Shown: positions 1 through 12,110 of the stretch, piece by piece | How positions within the stretch are numbered: the first letter of the stretch is position 1 | How the letters are laid out: each line of letters begins with the position of its first letter | Assembly: GCF_017654505.1 (NCBI RefSeq) | Contig: NC_054534.1 | Coordinates: 16,671,193 to 16,735,192, forward strand | Reading direction: 5' to 3' | DNA: 64,000 nucleotides | DNA from: Polyodon spathula | Lineage: Eukaryota; Chordata; Actinopteri; Acipenseriformes; Polyodontidae | Notes under the pieces: generated by a model | The model's input: only the letters and a program-made list of their open reading frames with translations | The model's database searches: none | Told to the model about the DNA's origin: nothing | Made by a program: the position numbers and the translations under genes

Positions 1-1493
1 GGCATTCTGCAGAATTCGTACAGTCAACCCAGGTCCAGGACTAAATGTGGTTTTGGTCCTGTCCTCTGGGTGTACTGGTATAAATCTAAAGTTGAGATGA
101 GTGAAGCACCTGCCAGCCAGGCCTGTAGTGAAAAGCAAAAGCCCTGGAAAAAAAAAAAAACGATTTTACGTAAAACTTGAAAATAACTCAAAATAAAACA
201 CAGCAAAACAGAAGCCCTAATTATATACCACATTTCAGCACAATGTAGAGAGTGACAAAGGCAATTGGGACATTCATCAGCTATATGACCATATCCTTGA
301 TATTCACGACACTGGGGGCTTCTGGGTTTAGGTTTGTTTTTTGTTTTGTTTGTTTGTTTGTTTTTTTTTTTACAGAAGCAAATTCGTGGTCAGTAGTGAA
401 GTGCTCATACTGCTGCACCATCTTTGCAACAGCTGCTTCCAATCGGTCTAATTTGGTCGTGTTCCCAGGAGGGCAGTAGTGCAGCCATGGCGTTAGTAAT
501 GGATATCACAATTATATGGAGGCATTCTGTTATCCAACAGCAATAACAACTAACCAAAACATGGTTAAAGTATGCAGTACCTATTTGTAAATGGACAATA
601 TGCGGATATTACGCTTTATAGTAATCAATGCCAAGTGTCAAGCAAAAAATATTTCCTTTAGGTATATGGTGCACATAAGTATTGTCGCCCTCATAAAAGC
701 AAACTTGTGTTTTTTCCTTAATGTTTCAGCTTTTACATAAAGAAACTTGTGCTAAGCAAGGTTTTCCATTAGTTACCTGCAATATTAAATACTGCACAAT
801 ATTAAAATACCTGAAAAATAATTTCAGTGGGAATATCATAAAACCATTAAAATCCAGTACATAAAATCCAGTACAACAAGCCATCATTGACTTATTCAGG
901 TGTTCCTTCATGCATTACTATAAACAGTCTGCTTCACCTTCACTAGACTGTTCCTTCAATGACAGAGCCATATTCATAAAACTTTCCATCTGCTTTATTG
1001 TGGCAGTAATACTGTTCGCGTGACAATATTTTATCCAGCGATTCATAAATGATTGTGATGTTAGAATAACAACCCATTGGAGACCAATTTTCTCATATTT
1101 TAGCATTTATCATTTATCAGCATCACAATTCCCACGTACCTCTGACCACACAGGAAATAACGTGTGTCCTGTTCAGTCCGATTTCCTAGTTTACTTGTGT
1201 TTCTAACCCAGTTATTACACTGATAATTATTACAACCGATTACACTTCATTTAGCTTATCTACCAAACTACAACATAATTACATTTTCTCCTACATTTAT
1301 TAATTTCCTCTACTACGGCAATTATTAGTTGCTACTGCATGATCGCTGTTACCAGTACAGAAAATATTATCCAAGTTATTAATTGCTGTAACTATGCTGT
1401 CGTTAGGCTGACTGAAATATTAGTAGCAGTGTTTGACACCATATTGAGCATTGCTCTTCCTCTACAAATTTCTCCCAATATTTCATTTTTGTT

Positions 1494-1985
1494 TTGGTGG
1501 TGATGGATTTGTTATTTAGCCCTTGTTTTTCAGATTATTTTAGTGACCCTGTTGGTGGAGCACCAGCATTCTATAATGTAATAAATCTGGGAGAGTCTTC
1601 AGAATGGCAGAATGAAGGTGGCACAGACGCAGGGTTACACAGAGATGAAATGGAACGAGCACTGCCTCCTCCTCAGGAGACAGAACCCTTGGAGTTTCAC
1701 ATGCGGTTCTATCAAGAGCTTGAGCTCTCAGTCGCTGGACTCCGTTTTCACAGAAGCGATTGCAATGAGTATCCTGCCACATGTTTTCTGGACTGCCTCA
1801 GACACCATTCTTGTTCCAAACAGTTGAGCTGCATTGCCAATTACTTCATCTTTTTAAATGGCTGGGGAGTAAATAGAGGCTTTCAGACTTTGTCAGAAGT
1901 CATACCATCACGGTGTAAACAGACGCCACAAATAAGGGCACAGCTCATTTGCATATTGCTAAAGATTGGTAAAGCGAAATCTTAA
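1494..1985 (+). other. Unassigned 163-codon open frame in UHRF2 intron
   Basis: An open frame of 163 codons lies antisense to UHRF2 inside its intron. The first half (about 1590-1790) is richer in G and C than its surroundings and codes for an acidic, proline-containing stretch; the second half is Cys- and His-rich. I recognise no domain, signal peptide or membrane segment, and no splice logic that joins it to a neighbour. It may be a decayed repeat, part of a non-coding transcript, or chance. It is listed because it is the longest open frame in the first 6 kb, not because coding is shown. Confidence 0.12.
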
Positions 1986-2299
1986 GTAAAATCCTGCTAG
2001 TACTTCTTTATTTTGGCCGAAAAACAACATATTTTACGCAAGTGGCCTTTAAAGTCATAGTTTTGTATTTTTGTATAAGACTGTTTACTACAAAAACGGG
2101 GAAGAGATAAATGCACGCCATCAAAACATAACCAGCATCGTCATGGAAATTCAAAGTGCTGCTGCTCTAGTATTGCTGGTCTACTGTATTGTTTCAATGA
2201 CATGAAATGAAAACTAGTACTGGAAATTTGAAGATCCATATCTACAATTAAAAAAAAAGGTTTTATTTGTTGCAATTTTGATTAAATAACCTTTAAAAT

Positions 2300-2348
<49 letters not shown>

Positions 2349-2413
2349 TACACATACACATCTACACACATACCCATATATTAATATATACACACACACA
2401 CACACACATACCC

Positions 2414-2483
<70 letters not shown>
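2300..2483. repeat. Compound (AT)n/(AC)n microsatellite
   Basis: Alternating AT and AC tracts with short interruptions, including an uninterrupted AT run of roughly 50 bases near 2415-2467. Such tracts are expected to be length-variable. Confidence 0.95.
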
Positions 2484-5400
2484 TCACAATAACAGTTGCT
2501 AACTGCTAATCTTCAAACATATCTGGAACAAGGATAAAAATTGCAGGCAGCTGACAGCACTATTGCTCCCTGCAAGTCAGACCCTCTCTAATCGCAAGAC
2601 GGCCAGCATTTTGCGGTTTTGTGTTAGTAGTCTGATAGTGTACACTGGATCTAATGTAAATGGTTTTAAAAATAGGGTTTGCTGCTGCATAAATGCCATT
2701 CTTTAGGAAAGACTCGTTGCTCTGCTGTTTCCATTCTTGACTTCACCATTAGGCACAATATTGTATATAGGTATTAAGCTCAAATTTAAATCTCATTATG
2801 CTCTGCAATGGGAGACTTATTTTCATCACTGACACCAAACTACTGTACAGTTAGAGCCATAACAAATACACCAAAAATATGTTTTAAAATTAAAACAAAT
2901 TAATTTCCAGGCATAAAATTCTTTTTTTCTTCAAACTGGTTAAACTTTTACAACCTGACATTGTCCTGGCACGGATTTGGTACAGCAAGTGCCTGGATAT
3001 ATCATCAAGGCATTTAGTCTCTATCAACAGGAAACCAAAAATGGGGCTGAAGTCATGTTGACAGCAAATGACTTATATAATCAAACTTGACTGAAAGAAT
3101 CTGCTGTGCATCAAGTGTAAAGCCAGTATCTCAAAGTCTTGTTTTTGTCAAAGACTACTTGCTAAAGGAAAAACAAAACCATAACAAAAGTGTTATTTGG
3201 AACACCTATGGACTTCAGACGAATAAATGAACCACTCAACGTCCACGTACTACATGGTCTTATTACGTATGTTCTCAGAATACCACATTCAAAATAGACC
3301 ATAACCACTCCTATACATTCAAAAATGTCAACTGTACTTCATAACAGCAGATGTACTGTAAGGACAGTAACAGAAGAGTATCAAACACCCCTTGCTTAAA
3401 ATTCATGAATTAATTGACTACATATGTTTAAAAATCACAAACCTAGGTTGTGGTTCACAGCAAAGAAAAACCCTAAATAGACATTAAATTACTCTGTCTC
3501 TTACCGAAGTGTTTAAAATAAATCAAATTCCTGGGTGACAGTTTACTAAATGGTTCAATCGCTTACACTTCTCTCCACTGTACTTCACCAAAAACGGACC
3601 TTGATGGTATTCCAGCTTGTTAAAATTCATTAATGATATTTTTCTTCCTCTTGCCTGCCTCCCTCTGTGAACCAATCAGTCGGGGTGTGTCTATACTGGT
3701 ACTTTCTGAGTAATAGCCTTTAAGAAATCCTAAGTCGTTATCTTACCTTTCTTTTACCCTTTCGTTATGAAATCTTTTTTTTTTTTTTCCCACTTTTTAG
3801 TTTCCATAAAATGTTTCATATCCCAGTTTTCCGCAGAGGTAGCTCGAGTTCAAGGAAATGAAAGGTAACATTTACATGACAAATCGGTTGCATTTGCTAG
3901 TTTTGCAACATATTTTCATTGTCAGTTTAAGCTCGCGGTATGACAGTAAAAATGTCAGCTGCCCGAATGAGAAAGAAATTCGCTCTCAGTCGGCTTTTAA
4001 AACGCTCAATGCAGAAGTTAATGGCAGCTTCTTTTGAAATCAACACATTAATAAATAGCTGTGTTTTGATTTATTTCATACTTGCCGACAAATACTTCAG
4101 GCAATTACTCGGTAAACAGCAGTATCATCACAGCCCTAGTCATTAGACCTACACTTGCGATTACTTGCAGCAGCGAGAGGCAATTATATACATGCTATGT
4201 TGCAGCTCAAAATGCAAAATACAAACACAGTAAACAACAAAAAAGGTAACTTGTCCTCCGGGTATGGTATTTTTGTGATCAACAAAACTATGAAACACTG
4301 AAGAAATTTATTTGTATCCGTTTGTTTTGTGACTACTGCCCGTTCTGCTGAATCTTATCACCTAAAACTGACAGCCAACTTAAAAAAGGCATGTCTACTA
4401 AAACGTGCTGTCTGCAATATAAATGGTTACTATAATACAGGGCTCGTGTATTAATGCAACTTGTCAATGATTCAATAAATGTTCCTTAAATATGTTATTC
4501 TATGTAACACATGTTATTAGCTCTCTCCATGTTCAAAAGTGTAGGTTAGAATATTTAGGGGCCTTAACCAACTGACACCGTAATTAAACTAAAATTATTC
4601 ACTCCAAAATCTTCCTTGTGTTGACCGTCTTAGGGCAGTGTGTACCGTCTACTTTAATCTGCTCCAGTCCATGGCATGAGAATCGTCAAACTTACTGCCC
4701 CTTCGAAATGTTAAAATCACTCCGAGATAATGCCTCGGTTAACGCACTATTTTGGCAACAAAGTACTGTTAACTAGCACTCACTGACACATTCGGGCCTA
4801 TTGAAAGAAGAAATCCGACCACCACCCACCCGCTTCACTGTAATTAACAAGTCTGGTCATAACACATCGTAGCGAAATGTTATTGGAACTTGACTTACAC
4901 GATTTCAGCAGCTAAACTGCCGCATTTCACTTTTGCACCAATCGGAGTGCTTTCTCAGCTGAAGTTCATTCTAGTCTGATTTTACAACAAGCTTTTCAAA
5001 AAAGGTCCTGACCCGTGTGTGCTAAACCCTTGCAATGTACTATGCACAGGTCGGGGTGTGCAGTCCAAGTAGAAACCGATCATCATGTTGCTTTGTACAC
5101 ACTTTGCAAAACGTAATCGATTGACAACCGATACACGATCAACTTACATTGTCAAATGGTCTAAATGTATACCCCACACTTTTTTTTTCCCCCAAAGAAA
5201 AAAACATAGGATACAGTTTAACTTTTTTAATAAAGAGAAAAAAGGTAACAGTACAATCTTAAATCACGTTTTAGTCAATAACATGACTAACAACCTTTAC
5301 AGTGGCGCATGACAGATACACACACACAATCACACACATTTTCCTTTTGTTACACCAGTGTCAATGCTAGGCCCATAAGTACTGAAAAACTTTTAAATTG

Positions 5401-5492
5401 ATCTATCTTCGTTGTACTTATTAAAATATAAAATGTAAAATTCTAAAAATATTAAAAAATGTACAAACAACAAATACAACCGTTTTTGCAAA

Positions 5493-5496
<4 letters not shown>

Positions 5497-5553
<57 letters not shown>
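5497..5553. repeat. (AT)n microsatellite
   Basis: Uninterrupted AT dinucleotide run in UHRF2 intron 1. Confidence 0.95.
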
Positions 5554-5558
<5 letters not shown>

Positions 5559-5999
5559 ATTTGAAAATAAACACCTTAAAATAATGTATAATCCCGTTAT
5601 AAAACTCACGTATCATCCAAAAACTTTGCTTGATTAACAACACGTCGGCTATATGTTGTCTACCAAAACGTGCAAATTATTGTTTATATATCTTGCATCC
5701 AACTTTTTTCTTCCAATTAACATTTCCTACAACAAAACAATGCTGCCTGTTGTCATGTGTATTTTTACGTAGGCCTGCGATAAAAGGTAAAGATGTCATG
5801 TTCACAATCGGCATAATGTGTGGATTAAACCAATGCTCCTGGCACACATACCGCATCTCCCTCTTTTTGTGTAAGAAGCTTAGCACATCTGCATCAAAAC
5901 AGGAAGCGAAGTCGCAGCATGGCACGTTTCATCTGCTTAACTGTGTTAAAAAAAAAAAAACAACAACAACAACATACACATCAAAACATAGACGCTTAC

Positions 6000-6152
6000 C
6001 TGTTTTCCCCTGTAAAACAGTCTCTGTTGTTCAGGGCTCACGTTGAAGCTTTCGTGGATTTTCAACCTTAAACATTCAATTTTCGTTAATCTAGATAGAT
6101 CGTCTATGGTTCGGGTCTCTTTGCCGTCTATGGTCCGAACCTGGATCCACAT
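6000..6152 (-). CDS. UHRF2: UHRF2 first coding exon (start of ubiquitin-like domain)
   Basis: This exon codes for the first 51 residues of an E3 ubiquitin ligase that reads histone and DNA methylation marks in the nucleus. Translation starts at the ATG whose complement is 6150-6152 and begins [13 protein letters not shown]; it ends LFYRGKQ at a GTAAGC donor (5998-5999 on the complement). In mammalian UHRF1 and UHRF2 the first coding exon ends after the same GKQ, and MWIQVRT is the signature start of the family's ubiquitin-like domain. The isoleucine in VRTID and the synteny with BRD10, MLANA and ERMP1 favour UHRF2 over UHRF1. An open frame continues three codons upstream (GTG GAA AAC), but ATG at 6152 is the family start. 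The Tudor, PHD, SRA and RING parts lie outside the window to the left. Confidence 0.93.
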
Positions 6153-6360
6153 GTTTTCCACTACTGTGCAACTGCTAACAATGTCGCTGAAAACAATCTG
6201 CGAAAAAAAAAAAGAAATAATGCGAAAAGGGTTACACCTCCATGGCAGTTCTGATCTGCAGGGGAGTGTGTTTACTGCTAGGAATTGCTTTCACAAGAGG
6301 CTCTCGGCGCCAAGCTAAATCTCGCGAAATAAACGCAGCACAAACTTACTTTTAAAGAAA
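6153..6360 (-). promoter_or_regulatory. UHRF2: UHRF2 5' flank with E2F-like and TCTCGCGA-like sites
   Basis: This is the region just upstream of the UHRF2 start. Read on the minus strand, 6303-6329 contains ATTTCGCGAGAT followed by CTTGGCGCCGAG. The first resembles the TCTCGCGAGA promoter motif (BANP-type) and the second an E2F site (TTTSSCGC, one mismatch). Both lie about 150-180 bases upstream of the ATG, where a CpG-type promoter would be expected. UHRF genes are known cell-cycle genes, so E2F control fits, but the transcription start cannot be placed from sequence alone. Confidence 0.4.
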
Positions 6361-6979
6361 CAGGCCCGCTTTTACATTTCGGGTTTAAATTGATGTGACC
6401 AACACAACGAAATAAAACTTAAAACGCGCCTAAATGTGAAAAAAGTAACGTGTTCAGTTGCTCGTAGACCTCTGGATTCTAGCTAATAATTCAAGTAGTG
6501 TTGGGTAAACCTGAAATAAAATATGTAAACTTTTCAGCCATGCCTCAAGGGATAATATTAATAACTACACCCTTGCATATTAAAATTAAACTGAGTCTGT
6601 ATTATAACTAATTGCAATTGAATTGTAAAACTTTAACCAATATATGTTCAGTTTCAGTTCATACTGTTTACTGTGATTAAGTTAATTATGATTACATTGT
6701 AACTGTAACCCATCTTTAAAAAGGAAACTCTTCTGTGACAACATTATCGCCCTACTTTCTGACCTATTTCAGATGCCAAAATAGTGTTTTGCAATGCAAT
6801 GTTAGAGTGTCCAGTGTCTGTTCAAAAACATGTCATTCCATCATTACGTTATGGCAAGAAGATAGAAAATTGGTGCATATAGAGCCAACGAATGTAGTTT
6901 CTACATTCTACCTCATCTTGATTCAGACAACCATGACAGCCAATAGAATATCAGCATGAAAAACTATGATGTGCTCCTA
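6361..6979. other. Intergenic, no feature seen
   Basis: AT-rich unique-looking DNA between the UHRF2 promoter and the first LTR-like repeat. No exon, RNA gene or repeat that I can name. Confidence 0.5.
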
Positions 6980-7332
6980 TGATACAGCCCACAAGCTCTG
7001 CCGTTTAGAAATTGGCAGGGATGGGGTTAATTCCCCTACCTGCCTGGGTTCATTGTGTTCAGGTGGTGGGCGGGACCGCCCCGTACTAATCAACTGATCT
7101 ACTAACTGAATTTGATAGTTAGTCACGGTGCCCAGCTGACCTGACATTAAAGGAGGCGAAGGGTAATTCTCCTCCTCAACTTTTTTGTAAGTTTTGCTTT
7201 TTGTTTGGTTATTTGTATTCAAACAATGTTATTTTTGCCCTTGTGCCTTTTTATTTTGGTTTATTTATAATAAAATTAGTATTTTTTTGAACTGTAGTCT
7301 CTGGGCCTCTAACCACTTGCCAGCCTGCCACA
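6980..7332 (+). mobile_element. Degraded solo LTR, same family as 8831-9250
   Basis: This 353-base segment aligns along its length to the better-preserved LTR at 8831-9250. Shared blocks are CTCTG..TTTAGAAATTGGCAGGG, GGGTTAA..CCCCTACCTGCCTGGG, a TTTTTTGTAAGTTTTGCTTTTT block, TTTATAATAAAAT (poly-A signal), and the terminal TCTCTGGGCCTCTA…GCCAGCCTGCCACA. It keeps the 3' end CTGCCACA but its 5' end has diverged (TGATACAG instead of TGTGGCAG). The segment that carries TATAAAAGGAGGC in the other copy reads CATTAAAGGAGGC here, and about 70 bases are missing after it. The flanks GTGCT and GTGAC are at best a weak target duplication. Confidence 0.7.
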
Positions 7333-7412
7333 GTGACACTTATTCAAAATGCTTTAACTCATGGGCTATTTCTGTAGATAAGTTTTTAAAAAGCATAGAC
7401 CAAGACAAGTAA

Positions 7413-7416
<4 letters not shown>

Positions 7417-7461
<45 letters not shown>
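7417..7461. repeat. (AT)n microsatellite
   Basis: Uninterrupted AT dinucleotide run. Confidence 0.95.
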
Positions 7462-7464
<3 letters not shown>

Positions 7465-8830
7465 ATTAAGAAGTGGAAGAACAAGAACATGATTTTTCCA
7501 GATTCGACTGCCTATCTCTCTTAATCTAGCCACAGATATTAAAATTGTTTTCTATTAAACATGTGAAGAGTGTTTAGAGTTATCTAGAACAATTATTTGA
7601 ATGGCGCTGAAACAACTGAGAGAGCTTTGTCAATGCCTTAGATTTTGTCCTGTGTTCTGACTTGGCCTGAGTAACTACATTGACTATCAATGTGAACAAG
7701 AATGATTGGTCTTTTTTTTATAGCTATTCCATATTTATACTAGTAAGAACTTTATTATTTTTCCCATCAAACTAAACATATGAAAAACAGTATTACAGAA
7801 TATGAAATTCTAGATAATGAACTGTGAAAACCTTTCTTCAAATCCGTCTTCATTTACTATATGTAAATGTATATGGCACTTATTTCCTGTCAATCTCAAG
7901 AATAGTCATGGGATGTCCCATGTTTGTTTAAATGTATCAATTTTACCCAGAGCTCAAAGTTAACAGTGTCTAGTAGCATATTCCACCACGCAACATATTT
8001 TGGTCAGATTATTCTGAAAGTACAAAGAGTCAAGAAAATGTATGATTTTGCAAGGTGGTGGGGCACTGACCCATCAGCACCAAAAATAGAGAAGACAAAA
8101 CAATGTTCAATATAGCTACAGTACAAAATAACATTTAAAAGGTTACTAAAGATTCAATGTATCTTTATTAGTATTTTGCATGGCCTCCTTTGGCTTCTTT
8201 ACAGTTTCTAAATTACATGCACATACAAGCCTTTTGCAGTCTGGGGGAATATATTTTTCCATGAATCTCAACAGATTCTTGACTGCACATTACTTAAAGG
8301 CTGTCTTCTTTTCACCTCTGCTACTCAATCCAGCAGTACTCCAACTGAAGAATGCCGTGGAACCTGAAACCAACTGGTGTTTACATCCCTGTATCAAAGC
8401 ATTTCAACAAAATCAACAGTTATTGAAGGTTACTATGAGAAATAATATTAACATAAGTAGAGGATGTTAAATATAGGCAATACTTTACATACATAATGAG
8501 GGCATTATTGTTTCAGTTTCAGAACTGCAGCAATGATTTGGAAACTATCTCCAATAATGACTGCTTGAGCAGAGGTCAGTGAACTCTGTGGCATGATCGT
8601 GTTGATGATGCAGGTGTACAATCATATCTGAACTTTGGGGCTAAAGAGCTAACTCGATTATTCCAAGACCTCTAGATGATCATAAAACATTGCATCTTCT
8701 AACACCCCAGCATGGTGTGTAGGAGTACACAATTGTCAGTGTTGCTATACTCCTGTTTCAATATAAACTACTATGTATAGAAGCATACAGGCGCTAGTCA
8801 CTGTAGTAACAAAGGCCCTAAATAAGATGT
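7462..8830. other. Intergenic DNA between two related LTRs
   Basis: AT-rich sequence between the two LTR copies. I looked for gag, protease or reverse transcriptase frames that would make the two LTRs the ends of one provirus and found none. The right-hand LTR also has its own target duplication, so the two are independent insertions. No gene seen. Confidence 0.5.
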
Positions 8831-9250
8831 TGTGGCAGAGCAAAGCTCTGCTCTTTAGAAATTGGCAGGGATGGGGTTAACTTCCCCTACCTGCCTGGGT
8901 TTATTATGTTCAGGTGGCTGGGGTTGATTAGTTGATTAGGTTGATTAACGATCAATCAGCGCCCAGCCACCTGATATAAAAGGAGGCCTCTGCTTCTCAT
9001 TTGGAGAGAGGGAGCTGAGGAAGCAGGTTGGTTTTTTGGGGTTGTTTAGAAAGTTTGAGTCCAGTGAAGGCATCGCCCAGCCTGGAAACTGTTATTTTTT
9101 GTAAGTTTTGCTTTTTATCTTTTTGTGTTTTAAATTGCTTTGTTTTGGCCCTTGTGCCCTTTCATTTTTGTGTTTATTTATAATAAAATAATTATTTTTT
9201 TTGAACTGCAGTCTGTCTCTGGGCCTCTATCCACTCGCCAGCCTGCCACA
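8831..9250 (+). mobile_element. Solo LTR of an LTR retrotransposon, with 5-bp TSD
   Basis: A 420-base unit starts TGTGGCAG and ends CTGCCACA, a perfect 8-bp terminal inverted repeat with the TG…CA ends typical of LTRs. It is flanked by the direct repeat GATGT (8826-8830 and 9251-9255), the 5-bp target duplication made by retroviral-type integrases. Inside, in order, are a TATA box (TATAAAAGG near 8976) and a poly-A signal (AATAAAAT near 9181), as expected for U3-R-U5. No internal coding region is adjacent, so this is a solo LTR left by recombination. The superfamily (Ty3-type is plausible) cannot be decided from an LTR alone. Confidence 0.88.
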
Positions 9251-11040
9251 GATGTAATTAAGACAAATTAATGAAACTAACCTGTCATATTGGAATCTGA
9301 GAACTTTTAGGGAGTTAGTGTTCCAAGAATGTATGGCCTTGGATTACAAAGCCTCTCAGTAGAATACAAAGGACAGCATGGTACGAAGCAGTAACTCTTC
9401 TTTGAAAATAACTGTTTATGGGACATGTGAGGCGATAGGACTCATGGTGTATGTCTGGTGAGCAGGTGTATTGATGTAATGTTTTTGTGGAAAACTACAG
9501 AAAAGAACAAGAAAATGTTGGTCTTTTTAAAAGTTATAAAACCCTTTTTCATATGTGATCTGTGCGTTTCACCATCTTTTGCCTTTTCTGTTACCTTTCG
9601 TCTGGAAGCTGAGTTGCTGTGGAGTCTCATTTGTTCCTAATAAGTTTCTGCTGCTTGTTTTATGTTCAGGCATTGGATCCCATTGCGTTTGTTGCTGTAA
9701 CTAAATGCAGATACAAAGGCGGGAAAGTTATGCTACCTGTTAATTCCTATAAGGAATATTTGAGCGAGACTTAATGAATAAATCCTATTCAAAGTTTTGG
9801 TGACAACCCTCACTTTGTGAGTATTGGAAACATCTCTGCACACTTCTGTTGCTAAACTAATAGCTTTGGGTTTCTCGGACGAGAAACTAAAGACCAATGA
9901 TTAAGGTACAAGAAAAAAACAGTGACTATGTTGATTTCACTTCAAGGATTTCTACTTTTTTTGTTGGAAACCACCTGTCAGTAAAGGAAGAGGAGGCTCT
10001 ACAGGACAGTTGTGAATTTTCTGTAAAATAATTTTTCCTTTGTTATATTATTTTCAGATTTTTTCATCTAACCACTTTTATTATATTTGATCCTAAGAAA
10101 ACACATAAAAGACTATTCTTAGTCTGAGTCAAATTAGGGATTTGTGTATTGTAGCACATACTGTGTCTGAGCTTGTCTATTTGTGATTGAAATAGTAGGG
10201 AGTTGGGACCTCAGTTGGGACTTGGATACTTGCCCTTACCTTTTCTATTAAGTCAGCTGTATTTTTAGCAATTATTCCTACATCACAAAGCTTTAACTTG
10301 TGCCCTAACCTTTGTATGATGTTTGCAATCGGTGGTTCTGATCACAGTCACTCAAATATTGTCTTAAACTGTGTTTGTGAATTCCTTTTTACGAAAAATA
10401 TGTTTTCACAGATACTGTTTGTGTGCATGTGTTGTAATCACACCAATGTAGTTATTTCTTCTTTACATTTAATACACTTCTATCTAATATTGCTTAAGAA
10501 GCAAATAAAACAAGAAAAATGTACAGACATTTAATAAAAAGATAATAGTCTCGTAGAAGTACACTATTGCATGTCTTTCATAATTCTACGGATTTCCTTT
10601 TCACAGTGTAAGTGAGAAGTGTCCACTGATGGAGCAATCCTGAGAATCCACTCACTGAAGATACAGTGATGCTTATAATCAATGGTGCGTTTAGTTGAAG
10701 CTACTCAAGTATTCCCTCTTTTATCCTACTAATTTGTCTAACAGTACTTGTTCATCAGGCAATCAGATCTTCGCACCTATGCTGTTGTCTCTTTCTTTGT
10801 ACAGGACCTGTTGCTAGTAAAGGTATTTAAATGAATGACGAGCACTACATTTTATGTTTAACTTGTTTCACAAGGAAGCTGGATCAGAAACAATAAGTTA
10901 GTGGACCCTTTTTTACTGCTGCACCAGTGTCTATACTGTAAAATCAATTAATCCATCACTAATTAGAGGACGAAGCTGGTTTAAAATACTTTAGCATGAA
11001 ATGAATGCTGTTAACAGTGATGCAATGTGTGGTTTACCTT
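9251..11040. other. Intergenic, no gene seen
   Basis: Low-complexity, AT-rich DNA between the solo LTR and a third LTR-like unit. Short open frames (about 60-78 codons) have no recognisable content. No RNA gene or clear repeat border found. Confidence 0.45.
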
Positions 11041-11488
11041 TGTGGTACCAGAACAGATGAGATAGATTGTTTCCGTATATCTGCACAAGTAAAATATGTG
11101 TTTTTGTGGCTGGCAGTCATCTTAGCTCAAGAGTGGACAAACAGTGTTTAATTAAATTGTAATTGGTTAGTGTAATGGTTTATTAGAAAAGTATGGAATG
11201 TGGCCAGGTGGTAATTGATTGCCAAACAAGCCCCGGAAAAACTATAAAAGGGAACAAAGGGCTGTTTGTTTGCTGAGAGATAGTACAGTGAAGGTCCTAC
11301 CCAGCCTGAACAATGAGAGCAACAGCTAGTAGTTGTTGTGCAGTGAGACAGCCAAAGCATACTGTCTTGCTTGCAGTGTTTTGGTTTGGGTATTGTTCAT
11401 AATAAAAGAATGCAAAGCACTGAATTGCAGTTTACCCGGTCTGTGTTTTACTGTTCCTGCCATTGCCCAACCTTGACCGCACACCACA
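11041..11488 (+). mobile_element. Putative solo LTR of a second family
   Basis: The segment begins TGTGGTAC and ends CACACCACA, so the ends TGTGGT/ACCACA are inverted. It contains ACTATAAAAGGG (TATA box, near 11242) followed about 160 bases later by AATAAAAG (poly-A signal), the arrangement seen in the LTR at 8831. The internal phrase CAGTGAAGG…CCCAGCCTG is shared with that LTR, so the families may be distantly related. No target duplication is visible at these borders, so the ends are tentative. Confidence 0.4.
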
Positions 11489-11697
11489 AGGATAATAATG
11501 TGTTAAATATAACATATCATTTTTTTATGTACATCAGCACTTCAGGTTATCCAAATGAAGCTGTAAACAGTTTCATATTTATATTGAATAAAGTTCCTCA
11601 TTGTTTGCAGCTTATGCTTTTGCGTTGGTAGATACATGTGTCTCAATACATGGCTTTCATTTTGTGGCTTTGCATTTGAAAAAATAAGGTAAATATA

Positions 11698-11918
11698 TAC
11701 TGATGCACAAAAGAAATGCAACACTCAGGTCTATTAGATTTAATAAAATAAAAATAAAAAAATACAAAGTTAGTATCAGGTATGACCTCCCTGAGCATTA
11801 ACACAATCCTGGCAGAATTAAAGCATAGACCTGATCAGCCTCTGAATACTGTTGTGGGATGTTCCGCCACTCTTCCCGTGCATGGCACTGGCGATTTGGT
11901 CCCACAGATGTTCTACTG
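11698..11918 (+). mobile_element. 5' end of a Tc1/mariner-like element (fragment)
   Basis: It starts after a TA with CTGATGCACAAAAGAAATGC, which I recognise as the terminal sequence of a common fish Tc1-like family, and continues with TATGACCTCCCTGAGCATT, a usual sub-terminal stretch. The copy stops after about 220 bases, where a different repeat begins. No transposase is left. Confidence 0.5.
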
Positions 11919-12110
11919 CAGGGTTTCCCAATCCTGGTCCTGGGGAACCCCCTGTGTCTGCTGGTTTTCATTCCAACTGAGTTCTCAATGACTTAATCAA
12001 ACCCGTAATTGAAGATCCAGGCCAGTGTCACACATCGCTTCCTGAACTAAAGAAAAAGGCCTACTAGTTCCAGCCAGTCACATGTTCCTGTAGAACCCAC
12101 ATCCAATCAT
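11919..12110 (+). repeat. CAGGGTTTCCCAATCC… interspersed repeat (hAT-type MITE-like)
   Basis: It begins CAGGGTTTCCCAATCCTGG and continues with a CCTGTGTCTGCTGG…CCAACTGAG core that is widespread in fish genomes. A related block (CTCCAGGACTGGAATTGAAC) occurs in BRD10 intron 2 near 23344-23376. The CAGGG end suggests a hAT-type non-autonomous element. The right border is unclear, and it is inserted in or next to the Tc1 fragment to its left. Confidence 0.4.

Larger units (their letters stand above)
1..5999 (-). other. UHRF2: UHRF2 intron 1 (partial)
   Basis: This is the left part of the window, upstream in coordinates of the UHRF2 first coding exon and therefore inside its first intron on the minus strand. 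I found no second UHRF2 exon (the end of the ubiquitin-like domain) in either strand, so the intron continues past the left edge. The DNA is AT-rich with scattered short runs and the dinucleotide repeats listed separately. Apart from those and one unassigned 163-codon ORF at 1494-1985, I see nothing I can name. Confidence 0.75.

Noticed and set aside
2214..2405. ORF of alternating Val/Cys and Tyr/Ile
   Set aside because: It is a translation of the (AC)n/(AT)n microsatellite.
5421..5609. ORF with a Tyr-Ile repeat
   Set aside because: It is a translation of the (AT)n microsatellite.
6980..9250. Two similar LTRs as the ends of one 2.3-kb provirus
   Set aside because: The right LTR has its own 5-bp target duplication and there is no gag-pol remnant between the copies.
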